A stretch of DNA of 64,000 bases from an uncultured delta proteobacterium (lineage in GTDB: Bacteria > Myxococcota_A > Polyangia > Polyangiales > Polyangiaceae), in assembly GCA_903892415.1 (NCBI GenBank), contig CAITIQ010000157.1:1-64000 (forward strand), given 5' to 3'. The notes under the pieces are model-generated. The model had not been told where the DNA came from, made no database searches, and worked only from the letters and a program-made list of their open reading frames with translations. Positions within the stretch are counted from its first letter, which is position 1; each line of letters opens with the position of its first letter. Shown piece by piece: positions 37,522-44,994 of this stretch. The position numbers were made by a program, and so were the translations under genes.

Positions 37522-37805
37522 TTTAAGTGCCAAAAACCGCTGGAATCTGGATCGCGTAGCAACTGGCGTCCTCGTTTCTCCCACGTATCGCCAACTGGGT
37601 ACCTATCCAAAACCAGCGGAAAACCGCACGCCTGGCAATTGTCTGGCAAATGAGATCGGCCTGGATCGACTGCTCGCAGAGTCGCGGGTCTTCGACTGCT
37701 TAGACCGGTTCGAGGCTGACGCCTAGGAGCTGGCGTGCGCGCGTCTGCTGCGTGCCTTTGGGGACGCGGCAGACGGGGCATTCCAGCCCGACGAAGGAGT
37801 CAGTC
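37522..37805 (+). other. Non-coding left end of the element; alternative integrase 3' end
   Basis: In the integrated state no start codon feeds this stretch. But the frame that enters from the core stays open to a TAG at 37724-37726. After excision the integrase gene would continue through the joined core into it, adding residues LSAKNRW onward and ending in FEADA. Otherwise I see only the ribosome-binding site AAGGAG of the next gene. Confidence 0.6.
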
Positions 37806-38096
37806 ATGGCAGACGGAAACAGCGCGGTGGATATCGGCGCAGCAACAGCGGCGAAGAACGAACTCTTGGAGCTTGCATCCCCCATGGGGCGCGAAGCGAA
37901 AACGCTCGTCAGTGATGTCTTAGTCGAGCTCGCCGACGTGCTCGAACTCGCACGCTTGATCGTGAGCCAATGCCCCCAAGACATCGTTGACGACTCAGCC
38001 GTTCGAAGCGCACTCGAATCCACGCTCCATCGGGCGCACGAGCGAGCCGAGACCGCGAGCAAGATCGCACACAGAGAGGCGGTGAGACGTGGCTGA
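37806..38096 (+). CDS. Small helical element protein, unknown
   Basis: A 96-residue protein starting at ATG with AAGGAG eight bases upstream. It is mostly helical and acidic: AKNELLELASPMGREAKTLV, ELADVLELARLIVSQC and HERAETASKIAHREAVRR. It overlaps the next gene by eight bases, so the two are co-translated. No family recognised. It is the first gene of the element after the left attachment site, where accessory or control genes often sit. Confidence 0.7.
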   Translation: MADGNSAVDIGAATAAKNELLELASPMGREAKTLVSDVLVELADVLELARLIVSQCPQDIVDDSAVRSALESTLHRAHERAETASKIAHREAVRRG

Positions 38097-38736
38097 TTGC
38101 GGCTACTCTCCGATCGTGGCGAAGCAGGCGAATCGTGAGCCGCGCAGGTGGATCCCATGGGACTCCGACGAAGCGCGCAAAGCGTGCGCAGTCGACCTTG
38201 CAAACGCCGCCGCACGGTGGGCATTCGTTGCCCGAAGTGACGGGCGACCCGCAAGCGAGAACGTGGCGCGCGTGCTCCTCGCGCTCTCCCATGCGCTCGA
38301 CGCAGACGACAAGGTCGAGCTCAAGAGACTGGCCGACGGCGTAAGGCCGACAGACCGGTATCGAGCTGTAGAGCCACGCTGCGCCGCGCTCGACGACTTG
38401 GTGATCACCGTGGATTGGGCAGCGCGCGAGCTCCGCGGAAAGCACGCCGATCAGGACAGCTGGGCCCTTGCGCTGGCGGGTACGATCCTTGGCGGGTTCG
38501 AGTTTGGGCCGCTCTCACACGAGATTCAGCGGCACAGTTCGACGGTGCTCGAGTGGAGCAAGAGGCCGACCGTTCAGCGCGTCGTTGCGGACGCGCTCAT
38601 GGCCCGGACGTTGACCGACGCAGAGGACGCCATCCGGCGCGCATTCGTGGCCCTCGGATACCCGCAGAAGGACGCGAAGAACCTGTTTTCGTACCGGAAC
38701 AAGCACGCAAAGCGCGGGCCCGCAACTGAGGGCTGA
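38089..38736 (+). CDS. Unknown element protein, 215 residues
   Basis: It starts with GTG (M-A-D-C-G-Y) within the end of the preceding gene. The middle has ENVARVLLALSHALDADD and DDLVITVDWAARELRG, and the C-terminus is basic (GYPQKDAKNLFSYRNKHAKR). Probably soluble; a nucleic-acid contact through the basic tail is possible. I do not recognise it, and the coupling with the upstream small gene suggests that the two act together. Confidence 0.75.
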   Translation: MADCGYSPIVAKQANREPRRWIPWDSDEARKACAVDLANAAARWAFVARSDGRPASENVARVLLALSHALDADDKVELKRLADGVRPTDRYRAVEPRCAALDDLVITVDWAARELRGKHADQDSWALALAGTILGGFEFGPLSHEIQRHSSTVLEWSKRPTVQRVVADALMARTLTDAEDAIRRAFVALGYPQKDAKNLFSYRNKHAKRGPATEG

Positions 38737-38786
38737 CACGTCCATGGGCTGTCAGCCGCCCAGCGCGCCATGGATCGAGGGCGCGC

Positions 38787-38996
38787 ATGCTCCGATGCAT
38801 GAGCGCTACCGATCGACCCACCGACACGTTGGTCCGCGACGTCGCGGATCGGCTCGGCCGTGACCCCCGCACCGTCGTGCGCGTCCTAGCTGGCCTGCCC
38901 GTCAGGGGCTGCGCCGAGGAAGCCATACGCCGGGAACTCCTCGCCCGAGGAGCTCAACCCGCATCGATCAGCCCGCCGGCGCAGTCGGCGGCCTGA
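38787..38996 (+). CDS. Small helix-turn-helix protein
   Basis: A 69-residue protein whose core, VRDVADRLGRDPRTVVRVLAG, looks like the helix-turn-helix of LacI-type regulators (x-x-V-A-x-x-x-G-x-x-x-x-T-V-x-R-V-L). No ligand domain follows, so it would be a minimal DNA-binding protein, such as an element repressor or excisionase-like factor. The start could also be the Met four residues later. Confidence 0.55.
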   Translation: MLRCMSATDRPTDTLVRDVADRLGRDPRTVVRVLAGLPVRGCAEEAIRRELLARGAQPASISPPAQSAA

Positions 38997-39068
38997 AATC
39001 ACAAAATGTTTGCGGCTCAAACACCCTGGCAGGTGCGAGCCGCGTGTCACCAGGAAAGACACTTCGAG

Positions 39069-39401
39069 ATGACGAGCCAGAAACTACCAGACTCGATTGA
39101 TGCAGGCCAGTCCGCCTTGCACGTCCACCAGCATCGACACGAACCCCGCCCGCTTGCCGTTTGCGACGATGACGCAGCCGCGCGGTACCTTGGGCTCCCC
39201 GGACACAAGCGGCACACGTACAAGGCCCTAGGCGTGGCAATGACCGACCTTCCCAACGGTCGCTTTGCTGTGCTGGTGGCGGACGTTGAAGCTGCGTTGC
39301 GCGCTCGTGGCGTCGCCGAGACCTCGAGGGAGACGGCTACAGCGGAAGAGCCTTTGGCCGCCATCGTTGCACGCTCGGGACTGCGGATGGTGTCGCGATG
39401 A
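39069..39401 (+). CDS. Small element protein, possible DNA-binding
   Basis: A 110-residue version starting at M-T-S-Q-K (a longer frame from an upstream ATG is possible). The centre, CDDDAAARYLGLPGHKRHTYKALG, has a helix-turn-helix-like arrangement, and a C-terminal ADVEAALRARG helix follows. Its stop overlaps the next start by four bases (ATGA). Function unknown; excisionase-like proteins have this size. Confidence 0.55.
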   Translation: MTSQKLPDSIDAGQSALHVHQHRHEPRPLAVCDDDAAARYLGLPGHKRHTYKALGVAMTDLPNGRFAVLVADVEAALRARGVAETSRETATAEEPLAAIVARSGLRMVSR

Positions 39402-39640
39402 TGGCCTTCCTAGTTGCGCTCAACACGACTGCGCTCCTGGTTGGCTTCGTGCTGCGCATGCGTCGCGAAAAGGAAGTGCGTCGCCGGTTGCTCCGACTCG
39501 AGTGGATCCTGGAGGCGCACGGCGACTCGTTCAAGGACGTGTTTCGCGATGACAGAGACCTAGCCGAACGGATCGGACGGCTCGAACTGCTCACCGGCTA
39601 CGCGAAGACGGTCGACTTCGATGACGAGGTGCACCCGTGA
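39398..39640 (+). CDS. Small single-helix membrane protein
   Basis: An 80-residue protein with one N-terminal membrane helix (MAFLVALNTTALLVGFVL), then a basic stretch (RMRREKEVRRR) and an amphipathic acidic tail. Starts within the stop of the upstream gene, and its own stop overlaps the next GTG. Unknown; could be a membrane anchor for replication or a phage-type accessory protein. Confidence 0.65.
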   Translation: MMAFLVALNTTALLVGFVLRMRREKEVRRRLLRLEWILEAHGDSFKDVFRDDRDLAERIGRLELLTGYAKTVDFDDEVHP

Positions 39641-39846
39641 GGCAAGAAGAACCGATCGCCGCTGTCGTCGAACGTGCGCAGCTGAACTCCCGCCGTGGCT
39701 ATTGTCTCGCTCGGTTTCCTGGTCGCTGCCCGTTGTGCAAGCGGCCGATCGCCAAGGGCGACCCAATAAGCGTCAGGTCAGGCACCAAGGCGACGCACGC
39801 GACTTGTCACCAAGAAGCGACCGCATCGAAGGAGCCGCGCGCGTGA
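39637..39846 (+). CDS. Small zinc-finger protein
   Basis: A 69-residue protein with a C-x-x-C ... H-x-x-x-C metal site: RCPLCKRPIAKGDPI and HATCHQ. The preceding YCLARFPG is common in small phage zinc-finger proteins. GTG start coupled to the preceding gene; its stop overlaps the GTG of the initiator gene. Presumably a nucleic-acid-binding accessory factor in element replication. Confidence 0.65.
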   Translation: MRQEEPIAAVVERAQLNSRRGYCLARFPGRCPLCKRPIAKGDPISVRSGTKATHATCHQEATASKEPRA

Positions 39847-40670
39847 ATGCTGTGATCGCTGTCTCCCGCGCCATGCGGGCTAGAGTGCTGCCGGCCGAGC
39901 TTTGCGATCGCGATCTGCTCGTGCTCCTCGCCTATGCGGAGCATGCCGATCCGGGCGGTAAGGCTTGGCCTTCGGGCGAGACCGTTGCGGCCATGGTCCG
40001 CGTCTCGAGGTCATCGGTTACCCGGTCGATTCGCGCGCTTGTTGCCGCTGGTCTCCTGGTTCCAGGCAAGCGGCGCCGCAATGACTCAACCGTCTACACC
40101 CTTAACCTTTCCAAGCTTGGGAATGGTCAACCTGACGATCGTCGGAGTGACGATGTTCAACCTGACGATCGTCAATCTGACTCTGACGATCGTCAATCTG
40201 ACGCACTATCCTCTCATGATCCTCCTACTCTCTCCGAGGGTGAGAAACCCCACGATCGTCAGCGTGACCATCGTGGAAAGGTAACCCCTCCCCGGAAGCG
40301 CCAACGCGACCCGGACAAGCCTCCGGCCCACCCGAAGCACCGGGAGCTTTTCGACTTCTGGCTGAACCTGGCCGAGCAGCGCTATGCCGAACGACCGGCA
40401 ACGGGCGGCAAGCTTGGCGGGCGCATTGGGCTCTCAATCTCGAAGCTGCTCGAGGCGTACAACGGCGACGCGGCAAAGGTGCGCGCCGCGGTTGAACGTT
40501 GCTCGCAGGACCGTCGAAAGCCGAGCATTCACCAAGTCGCGAACGACCCGAACGCATGGGGACCGATCGGCTTGGTTCGACCCGAAGCAACGGCTCAAAA
40601 GCCGCCGAAGCCGAAGCTGCGACCCTTTGACCCCGATCGCGACCTGCCGAAGTTGGGGGTGGGAACATGA
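39843..40670 (+). CDS. Replication initiator with internal origin repeats
   Basis: A 275-residue protein read from a GTG overlapping the previous stop. Residues about 15-80 form a winged helix-turn-helix: LLVLLAYAEHADPGGKAWPS and VSRSSVTRSIRALVAAGLLVPG. Then comes an Asp/Arg/Gln/Ser-rich linker, DDRQSDSDDRQSD, and a C-terminal domain (FDFWLNLAEQRYAERPATGG) like those of phage replisome organisers. The linker is encoded by repeated palindromes, as origins lie inside lambda-type O genes. It is followed by the DnaB gene with overlapping start and stop, so I infer that it loads the helicase. Confidence 0.8.
   Translation: MNAVIAVSRAMRARVLPAELCDRDLLVLLAYAEHADPGGKAWPSGETVAAMVRVSRSSVTRSIRALVAAGLLVPGKRRRNDSTVYTLNLSKLGNGQPDDRRSDDVQPDDRQSDSDDRQSDALSSHDPPTLSEGEKPHDRQRDHRGKVTPPRKRQRDPDKPPAHPKHRELFDFWLNLAEQRYAERPATGGKLGGRIGLSISKLLEAYNGDAAKVRAAVERCSQDRRKPSIHQVANDPNAWGPIGLVRPEATAQKPPKPKLRPFDPDRDLPKLGVGT
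40132..40271 (+). other. Iteron-like repeats, candidate replication origin
   Basis: Three copies of CTGACGATCGTC (40132-40143, 40162-40173 and 40183-40194) and a fourth related copy (ACGATCGTC at 40252-40260) lie within the initiator gene. The first two are preceded by TCAAC and spaced 30 bases apart. Each copy contains a palindrome, GACGATCGTC. A half-site, TGACGAT, lies between the first two. This layout resembles initiator-binding iterons and an origin embedded in the initiator gene; it may instead only reflect the repetitive DDRQSD protein segment. Confidence 0.65.
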
Positions 40671-42031
40671 CCGCCGGCAAGGTACCGCCTCACGCACTCG
40701 AGGCAGAGGCCGCCGTCATTTCGGCCGTGCTTCTCAAAGCTGAGAAGCTCGATGAATTCACGCTCGACCCCGAAGACTTTTACAACCCGCAGAACAAGCT
40801 GATATTCGAGGCCTTTCGCGATCTGCGCGTCGCAAACCAAGCGATCGACACGGTTACCGTAGCCACCCAACTACGGCAGAAGAACCAACTCGAAGCCGCC
40901 GGCGGCGCCGCGTACCTGGCCCAAGTCGTCGACTCAACCCCAGCGGTCGCACACGTGGCCGACCATGCCCAACTGGTAGCAGGCAAGGCCAAGCTTCGGC
41001 GGTTGATCGCGGAGTGTCAGACCATCGCCGCCGAAGGCTACGGCGACGTCGGGCCGGTTGATGCCTACCTCGACGAAGCCGAGGCGAAGGTGTGCGCTAT
41101 CGCCGATCAGCGAACCAGCTCGAAGGGCCCAGTGCATGCGCTGGAACCGATGCGCGTTGCTTTTCAGGCGATCGCCGATGCAGCCGAAGGCAAGACAGAA
41201 GCGAGCCCACCTATCCCAACGGGACTGGCTCCGCTCGATCGAGCTCTACAGCTGCGCCGTGGTCGCATGTCGACGCTCGCCGCGGGAACTGGACTCGGGA
41301 AGACAACGATCGCTCTTCAGTTTGGCCTTGGTGCATCGGCACGGGGGCTAGGCGTTCTCTTTATCTCGCTGGAGATGCCAGCTCCCCAGCTGATGCAGCG
41401 AGCCGCCTTCCAGTTGGCCGGAGTCGACGGCGGCAAGATCCGAAACGCTACCAGGCTCACCGATGCAGAATGGCGCCGCCTATCTGAGGCGAGCGGATCG
41501 ATCGGCAAGTCGCCGTTCTTTGTCGACGATAGCGAGGAAGCTACGGCCCTTTCGCTACGTGCGAGCGTGCGCCGTGCTCGTGCTGCGTGTCGTCGGGCCG
41601 GCAAAGAGCTCGTGTTCGTCGTCGTTGACTACCTGCAACTTCTGGACGGCAAACAAGCCGGTCGAGACGCAAACCGCGAGCAGCAAGTCAGCTTCATTTC
41701 ACGTCGGCTGAAGGTGCTTTCACGAGCAGAGAACGTCCACGTCTTGGCACTGGCCCAGCTGAACGACGACGCAACCAGAGAGAACCGCCGGCCCAGCATG
41801 CGCGACCTTCGGGAATCCAAGGCGGTCGCCATGCACTCCGACAACGTGCTCGTGATTCACGCGCCGCATGCTGCCGATCGCGCCGAACGTGAAGCCGGCA
41901 ACGGATACAGCGAGCCAGAACCCGAAGAGGTTTTCTTGTACATCGACAAGCAACGGGACGGCGCCCCCGGACGAGTGCCGCTTACGTTCTACCCGGGGCA
42001 AACCCGCTTTGCTGCGCAGGGGTACCGATGA
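40667..42031 (+). CDS. dnaB: DnaB-type replicative helicase
   Basis: A 454-residue protein with the N-terminal DnaB domain (PHALEAEAAVISAVLL, DPEDFYNPQNKLIFEAF) and the RecA-like C-terminal half. That half has Walker A GTGLGKTTIALQF (about residue 206), FISLEMP, Walker B VVVDYLQLLDG, LAQLN and a final VPLTFYPGQTRF. It unwinds DNA at the fork. The start overlaps the stop of the initiator gene by 4 bases. Compared with chromosomal DnaB, the ALEPMRVAFQAIADAAEG linker is phage-like. It implies that the element replicates autonomously. Confidence 0.93.
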   Translation: MTAGKVPPHALEAEAAVISAVLLKAEKLDEFTLDPEDFYNPQNKLIFEAFRDLRVANQAIDTVTVATQLRQKNQLEAAGGAAYLAQVVDSTPAVAHVADHAQLVAGKAKLRRLIAECQTIAAEGYGDVGPVDAYLDEAEAKVCAIADQRTSSKGPVHALEPMRVAFQAIADAAEGKTEASPPIPTGLAPLDRALQLRRGRMSTLAAGTGLGKTTIALQFGLGASARGLGVLFISLEMPAPQLMQRAAFQLAGVDGGKIRNATRLTDAEWRRLSEASGSIGKSPFFVDDSEEATALSLRASVRRARAACRRAGKELVFVVVDYLQLLDGKQAGRDANREQQVSFISRRLKVLSRAENVHVLALAQLNDDATRENRRPSMRDLRESKAVAMHSDNVLVIHAPHAADRAEREAGNGYSEPEPEEVFLYIDKQRDGAPGRVPLTFYPGQTRFAAQGYR

Positions 42032-42360
42032 TGTCGCCGGAGTACTTCAGCGATGCGCACGCAGGCAATGCGCATCGGGAAAACCGCGCATTTGAGCGAT
42101 GTAGTCCCTGGCTACATCGTGCGCGCCACCATGGCGCGGTCGTAGATCGGGAACTCACGCGAGACGAACTCGAGGCCGAGGCAGGAAGCCGGCAGCGGGC
42201 TTGTGTCTGCGCCTCGTGGGAGCTGCGAGCCGTTGGGCGTTGCGTATGCCCTGACGTGAGGGGCGAGGACGAAGACGCGTCTACGGGCAGCCAGTGCGAG
42301 ACCCCGGGGGGTAACAGCGCGGAGACTAACGGGACCTGGAGGAGGCGCGCGCGTGGTTAG
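42028..42360 (+). CDS. Unknown small element protein
   Basis: A 110-residue frame whose ATG overlaps the dnaB stop (ATGATG). It is rich in Arg, Cys and His, without a recognised motif. Its sequence holds an 8-base-pair hairpin (42097-42119, CGATGTAG / CTACATCG with a seven-base loop). The translational overlap favours a real gene; the composition makes the call uncertain. Confidence 0.4.
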   Translation: MMSPEYFSDAHAGNAHRENRAFERCSPWLHRARHHGAVVDRELTRDELEAEAGSRQRACVCASWELRAVGRCVCPDVRGEDEDASTGSQCETPGGNSAETNGTWRRRARG

Positions 42361-42374
42361 CGAAGGTTTTTCCC

Positions 42375-42542
42375 TCAAGTTGTTACATGGCCAGCCGCAC
42401 GATCCGCGGCGCGTAACACTGCCTCGCGCAAGAGCTGCTCAAACGCGTTTGAGCCGAGCTTTCCCGCACAACCACGCAACCCTTTGGACTTACGAATGAG
42501 CTCGCGCAGCCGTCGGCGGTCAGCTCGGGAGATTCGAACCAT
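42375..42542 (-). CDS. Small basic protein, 55 residues, opposite strand
   Basis: A short frame on the minus strand in the gap before the helix-turn-helix gene: M-V-R-I-S-R-A-D-R-R-R-L then ELIRKSKGLRGC, ending in AADRAAGHVTT. It is strongly basic with helices. Element regions of this kind often hold a divergent regulator (an immunity-type switch), so it may be one. No ribosome-binding site stands out. Confidence 0.4.
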   Translation of the reverse strand: MVRISRADRRRLRELIRKSKGLRGCAGKLGSNAFEQLLREAVLRAADRAAGHVTT

Positions 42543-42592
42543 GACGAACTGTAACAGCTGCGCCGGTTGCCCGCGGCCCCACTCTACCCACC

Positions 42593-42844
42593 ATGCGGCA
42601 AGTGCTGCATGCGCTGCAGCCCATGAATGACGGCGCTAGGCTCCTACGCCGCACGGGCCTTTCCTTCGCCGAGATCGGCCGCCGGGTGAAGCGTTCGCGG
42701 TTTGCCGTGTGCCGCTGGTGTGCCGAAGGTCGCAAGCCTGACTTCGCTTCGCGCATGGCTCTTCGCGCAGCCTTCGGCATTGAACCCGAGGCTTTCGACC
42801 GCGTGACGCTCGACGTTGCCACCTGTCAACAAGGGCCGTGCTGA
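42593..42844 (+). CDS. Cro/CI-like helix-turn-helix protein
   Basis: An 83-residue protein with a central TGLSFAEIGRRVKRSRFAVC-type helix-turn-helix, then CAEGRKPDFASRMALRAAFG and IEPEAFD, the layout of small Xre/Cro-like repressors. It faces away from the small minus-strand gene across a ~50-base gap that would hold the control region. Probable repressor of the element. Confidence 0.65.
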   Translation: MRQVLHALQPMNDGARLLRRTGLSFAEIGRRVKRSRFAVCRWCAEGRKPDFASRMALRAAFGIEPEAFDRVTLDVATCQQGPC

Positions 42845-42848
42845 AGTG

Positions 42849-43064
42849 ATGCACATGAAGCAATTGCAGCACGGCCGAAGGGTAAGCGTAGCTCTCTCGG
42901 CCTCTCTTTCCGGCCGAGTGAGTCGGCTTCGTTCCCTTGCCGGCGTGGGCGACGCGAAACCGTCAGAGTCCGCGCTTATCTCGACTCTTGTTGCTCGAGG
43001 CCTCGCCGCTGTCGAGTCCGAGCACAACCTTCCCCCCATCGAAGAGCAGCGCTCCGCTGCCTGA
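42849..43064 (+). CDS. Small protein, possible ribbon-helix-helix
   Basis: A 71-residue protein (start M-H-M-K-Q) with RRVSVALSASLSGRVSRLRS followed by an ESALISTLVARGLAAVE helix, the order of a beta strand and two helices seen in ribbon-helix-helix DNA-binding proteins. Starts four bases after the previous stop. Likely transcription regulator; not certain. Confidence 0.5.
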   Translation: MHMKQLQHGRRVSVALSASLSGRVSRLRSLAGVGDAKPSESALISTLVARGLAAVESEHNLPPIEEQRSAA

Positions 43065-43074
43065 AAGGTACGTC

Positions 43075-43749
43075 ATGTCTGATGCACAATACGACCCGTT
43101 CGCCTCGTTTGGAGGAGGAGGAATGATGGCGATCGATCCGCGCGCGATGGCGGCCTATCGTGCCTCGCACCCAAACGGTCTTCACGCTTCCCACGGTCGC
43201 GCAATGTCCCCCGCTGCGATAGCCGCGGAGGAGGAGGCAAAGCTCGCTGCTTTGCCCACGAGGGCCGCGCAAGGTGGTGCAAGAGCAGCCACGTCTCGGG
43301 GTGGCGGCTCGCCGCCCTCTCGCCAAGAGATTGCTCGACAGATGGGCAACGTCCCCGTGTCGAACTTTCGCAGTCAGCTCCCGCCGAACGCGAACACGAC
43401 CAGCGCGACGGAGTCGAACGGGCGGATTCAGGACCTCGAGAAAGAGATCGAGTTCCTCAAGAGAGACAACATTTCGATGAACGACAAGCTCGATCGGCTG
43501 ATCACCATCGTTGAGCAGATGCAGGCGAAGCGCCCCGGAGTTGTACCCGAGCCAGACATGCCCAACCGGGAGGCCCCGGAAAAGAAGGACCCCAACGCAC
43601 GTTCGAGGCGTTCGCCCGAGCGACTTGCCATTGCTCAGGCCATGGGCAACGTCCCGGTCAACGGTGGCCTGCGACGTGAAGGCAACGCGCTGGTGTTCGG
43701 CGTGCTTACGCCAGAGCAGGCGCGCGAGATGAGGAAGGCGGTCAAATGA
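43075..43749 (+). CDS. Unknown element protein with duplicated MGNVPV motif
   Basis: ATG with GAAAGG upstream; 224 residues. The N-terminus is Gly/Ala/Met-rich. The middle holds a coiled-coil (RIQDLEKEIEFLKRDN, DKLDRLITIVEQM). A block is repeated on either side of it: RQEIARQMGNVPV and RLAIAQAMGNVPV. Its stop overlaps the next ATG. Coiled coils and disordered flanks would suit a scaffold or assembly protein, but I cannot assign it. Confidence 0.7.
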   Translation: MSDAQYDPFASFGGGGMMAIDPRAMAAYRASHPNGLHASHGRAMSPAAIAAEEEAKLAALPTRAAQGGARAATSRGGGSPPSRQEIARQMGNVPVSNFRSQLPPNANTTSATESNGRIQDLEKEIEFLKRDNISMNDKLDRLITIVEQMQAKRPGVVPEPDMPNREAPEKKDPNARSRRSPERLAIAQAMGNVPVNGGLRREGNALVFGVLTPEQAREMRKAVK

Positions 43750-44600
43750 TCTTCAGCAAAACGAAGGATGCCACGGCGCCAGCTCACAAGCCGCCGTTCG
43801 AGGACGCGTGCCACAAGACGCGTTTGAAGGCGTGCGCCGAACATCAGGAAGCCACGATTTCAGCGCGCGACGCGGAGTTGCTTCGCTTGCAGCTCGAGAC
43901 CGCACGAGTTCTCGAGGATTCCGCCGCTTCGATCGAAGATGTTCAGCGGAGGGCGCGCGAGGAACGAAGGCGACTGTCGCGCGAATTGGGCGCATACATT
44001 CACAGCACCCTACTCGAGCGGCTGAAGGCCTTCGACGACGATCCGAAGAGCGCAGGGGCTGCGCTGTGTGACTTCTGGGCGAGCATCAACGCGCGGGCTG
44101 AGTTTGAGCTTGGCGGGCGCGTCGGATCGTTCCACTTGGACGCCGCGGCACGGGCGGAAGCTGGCCGGCTCGACCTCTACAACCACTACATGCCTATCGG
44201 GTCATTGGTTGACTACAACAGCCCGGCCTACCCATCGCTGCAGCTCTTGCTCGAGGGGCTCGCCGCAATGGATCCGTTTCTTGTGACCGAAGCGATGCGA
44301 ACGCTTCGAGTGAACGTGCGCCGCACGGTGGGCATGGATCTTGTGGACTCCGACCGAACCAAGGTCCTGTTGTCCTACGTCACGCACGACGACCAATTGC
44401 GAGCCTTCACCGGCGAGCTCGCCGCGCTTCGGAAGGAGCGGAAGGCGCCTGTGGTGCCGCCCCCCGCTAACCTTGGCAGCGTTGACGGGTACCCTCCGAC
44501 TCGGGCGGAGATAGAGGAGTTTCGCGCCCACGACGACGCGCAGGCGCGCGAGTCGCTTCAGCTGTTGAAGCTGCGACGAAGCGGCGGCGACGCGGCCTAG
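43746..44600 (+). CDS. Unknown element protein, 284 residues
   Basis: Starts inside the stop of the preceding gene. The first 110 residues are long charged helices (AELLRLQLETARVLEDSAAS, ARDAELLRLQ, EDVQRRAREERRRL). The rest is mixed, with LYNHYMPIGSLVDYNSPAYP and MRTLRVNVRRTVGMDLVDSD. No known family, membrane segment or catalytic motif seen. Length and position in the coupled block suggest a structural or morphogenetic role. Confidence 0.7.
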   Translation: MIFSKTKDATAPAHKPPFEDACHKTRLKACAEHQEATISARDAELLRLQLETARVLEDSAASIEDVQRRAREERRRLSRELGAYIHSTLLERLKAFDDDPKSAGAALCDFWASINARAEFELGGRVGSFHLDAAARAEAGRLDLYNHYMPIGSLVDYNSPAYPSLQLLLEGLAAMDPFLVTEAMRTLRVNVRRTVGMDLVDSDRTKVLLSYVTHDDQLRAFTGELAALRKERKAPVVPPPANLGSVDGYPPTRAEIEEFRAHDDAQARESLQLLKLRRSGGDAA

Positions 44601-44605
44601 CCAAG

Positions 44606-44749
44606 ATGAACGCAGCTGGCGCCTTCGTCGGGCCGGCAATCGGCATCGTGTCGCCGATGCGCAAACAAGCTCGCAACTTGTCCGCGTGCGTGGACCCCAG
44701 GGGGGCGGCGTTTGTCACGGCGCCGGGCCCCCAACTTTTCACGAGGTAA
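44606..44749 (+). CDS. 47-residue small protein
   Basis: Begins 6 bases after the upstream stop (M-N-A-A-G-A-F) and ends two bases before the next ATG, exactly filling the space between two genes. The product has Gly/Ala/Val-rich ends and FVTAPGPQLFTR at the C-terminus. No recognised motif. The tight fit is the reason for calling it. Confidence 0.45.
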   Translation: MNAAGAFVGPAIGIVSPMRKQARNLSACVDPRGAAFVTAPGPQLFTR

Positions 44750-44751
44750 CC

Positions 44752-44994
44752 ATGGCAAAGTTCCACGATATGAAGCTCGCTTTGAAGACGAGCGAGAAGG
44801 CCACGAAGCTAGTCGACGCGTTCGAGGCCGTTGTGTCCGACGCCGACGCCGCGCGACTGCTGCAGCGGTTTGCCGACACGCTAGGAGAGGCCGCTTCGAT
44901 GTTCGGTGATTCAGATGAGAAGGACCGTGCCATCGCCGCGCTCGAGGTTGCTCGCGTCGCGCTTCGCGTTCGCAGGGAGCGAGGGCGCTCGTGA
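44752..44994 (+). CDS. Small unknown protein, 80 residues
   Basis: ATG follows GAGGTAACC, a plausible ribosome site. The product is helical (KTSEKATKLVDAFEAVVSD, ADAARLLQRFADTLGEAASM, DRAIAALEVARVALRVR) and acidic. It overlaps the next GTG/ATG by four bases. No family recognised. Confidence 0.65.
   Translation: MAKFHDMKLALKTSEKATKLVDAFEAVVSDADAARLLQRFADTLGEAASMFGDSDEKDRAIAALEVARVALRVRRERGRS

Noticed and set aside
37430..37726. Apparent gene containing VEAAGIEPAL across attL
   Set aside because: VEAAGIEP is the translation of the tRNA-like end of tmRNA. The upstream part is host terminator DNA, so in this state it is not a gene; it matters only as an integrase end after excision.
40131..40271. 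CRISPR-like array
   Set aside because: Repeat spacing is irregular (30 and 21 bases, then 69), units are only 12 bases and palindromic, and the region is coding.
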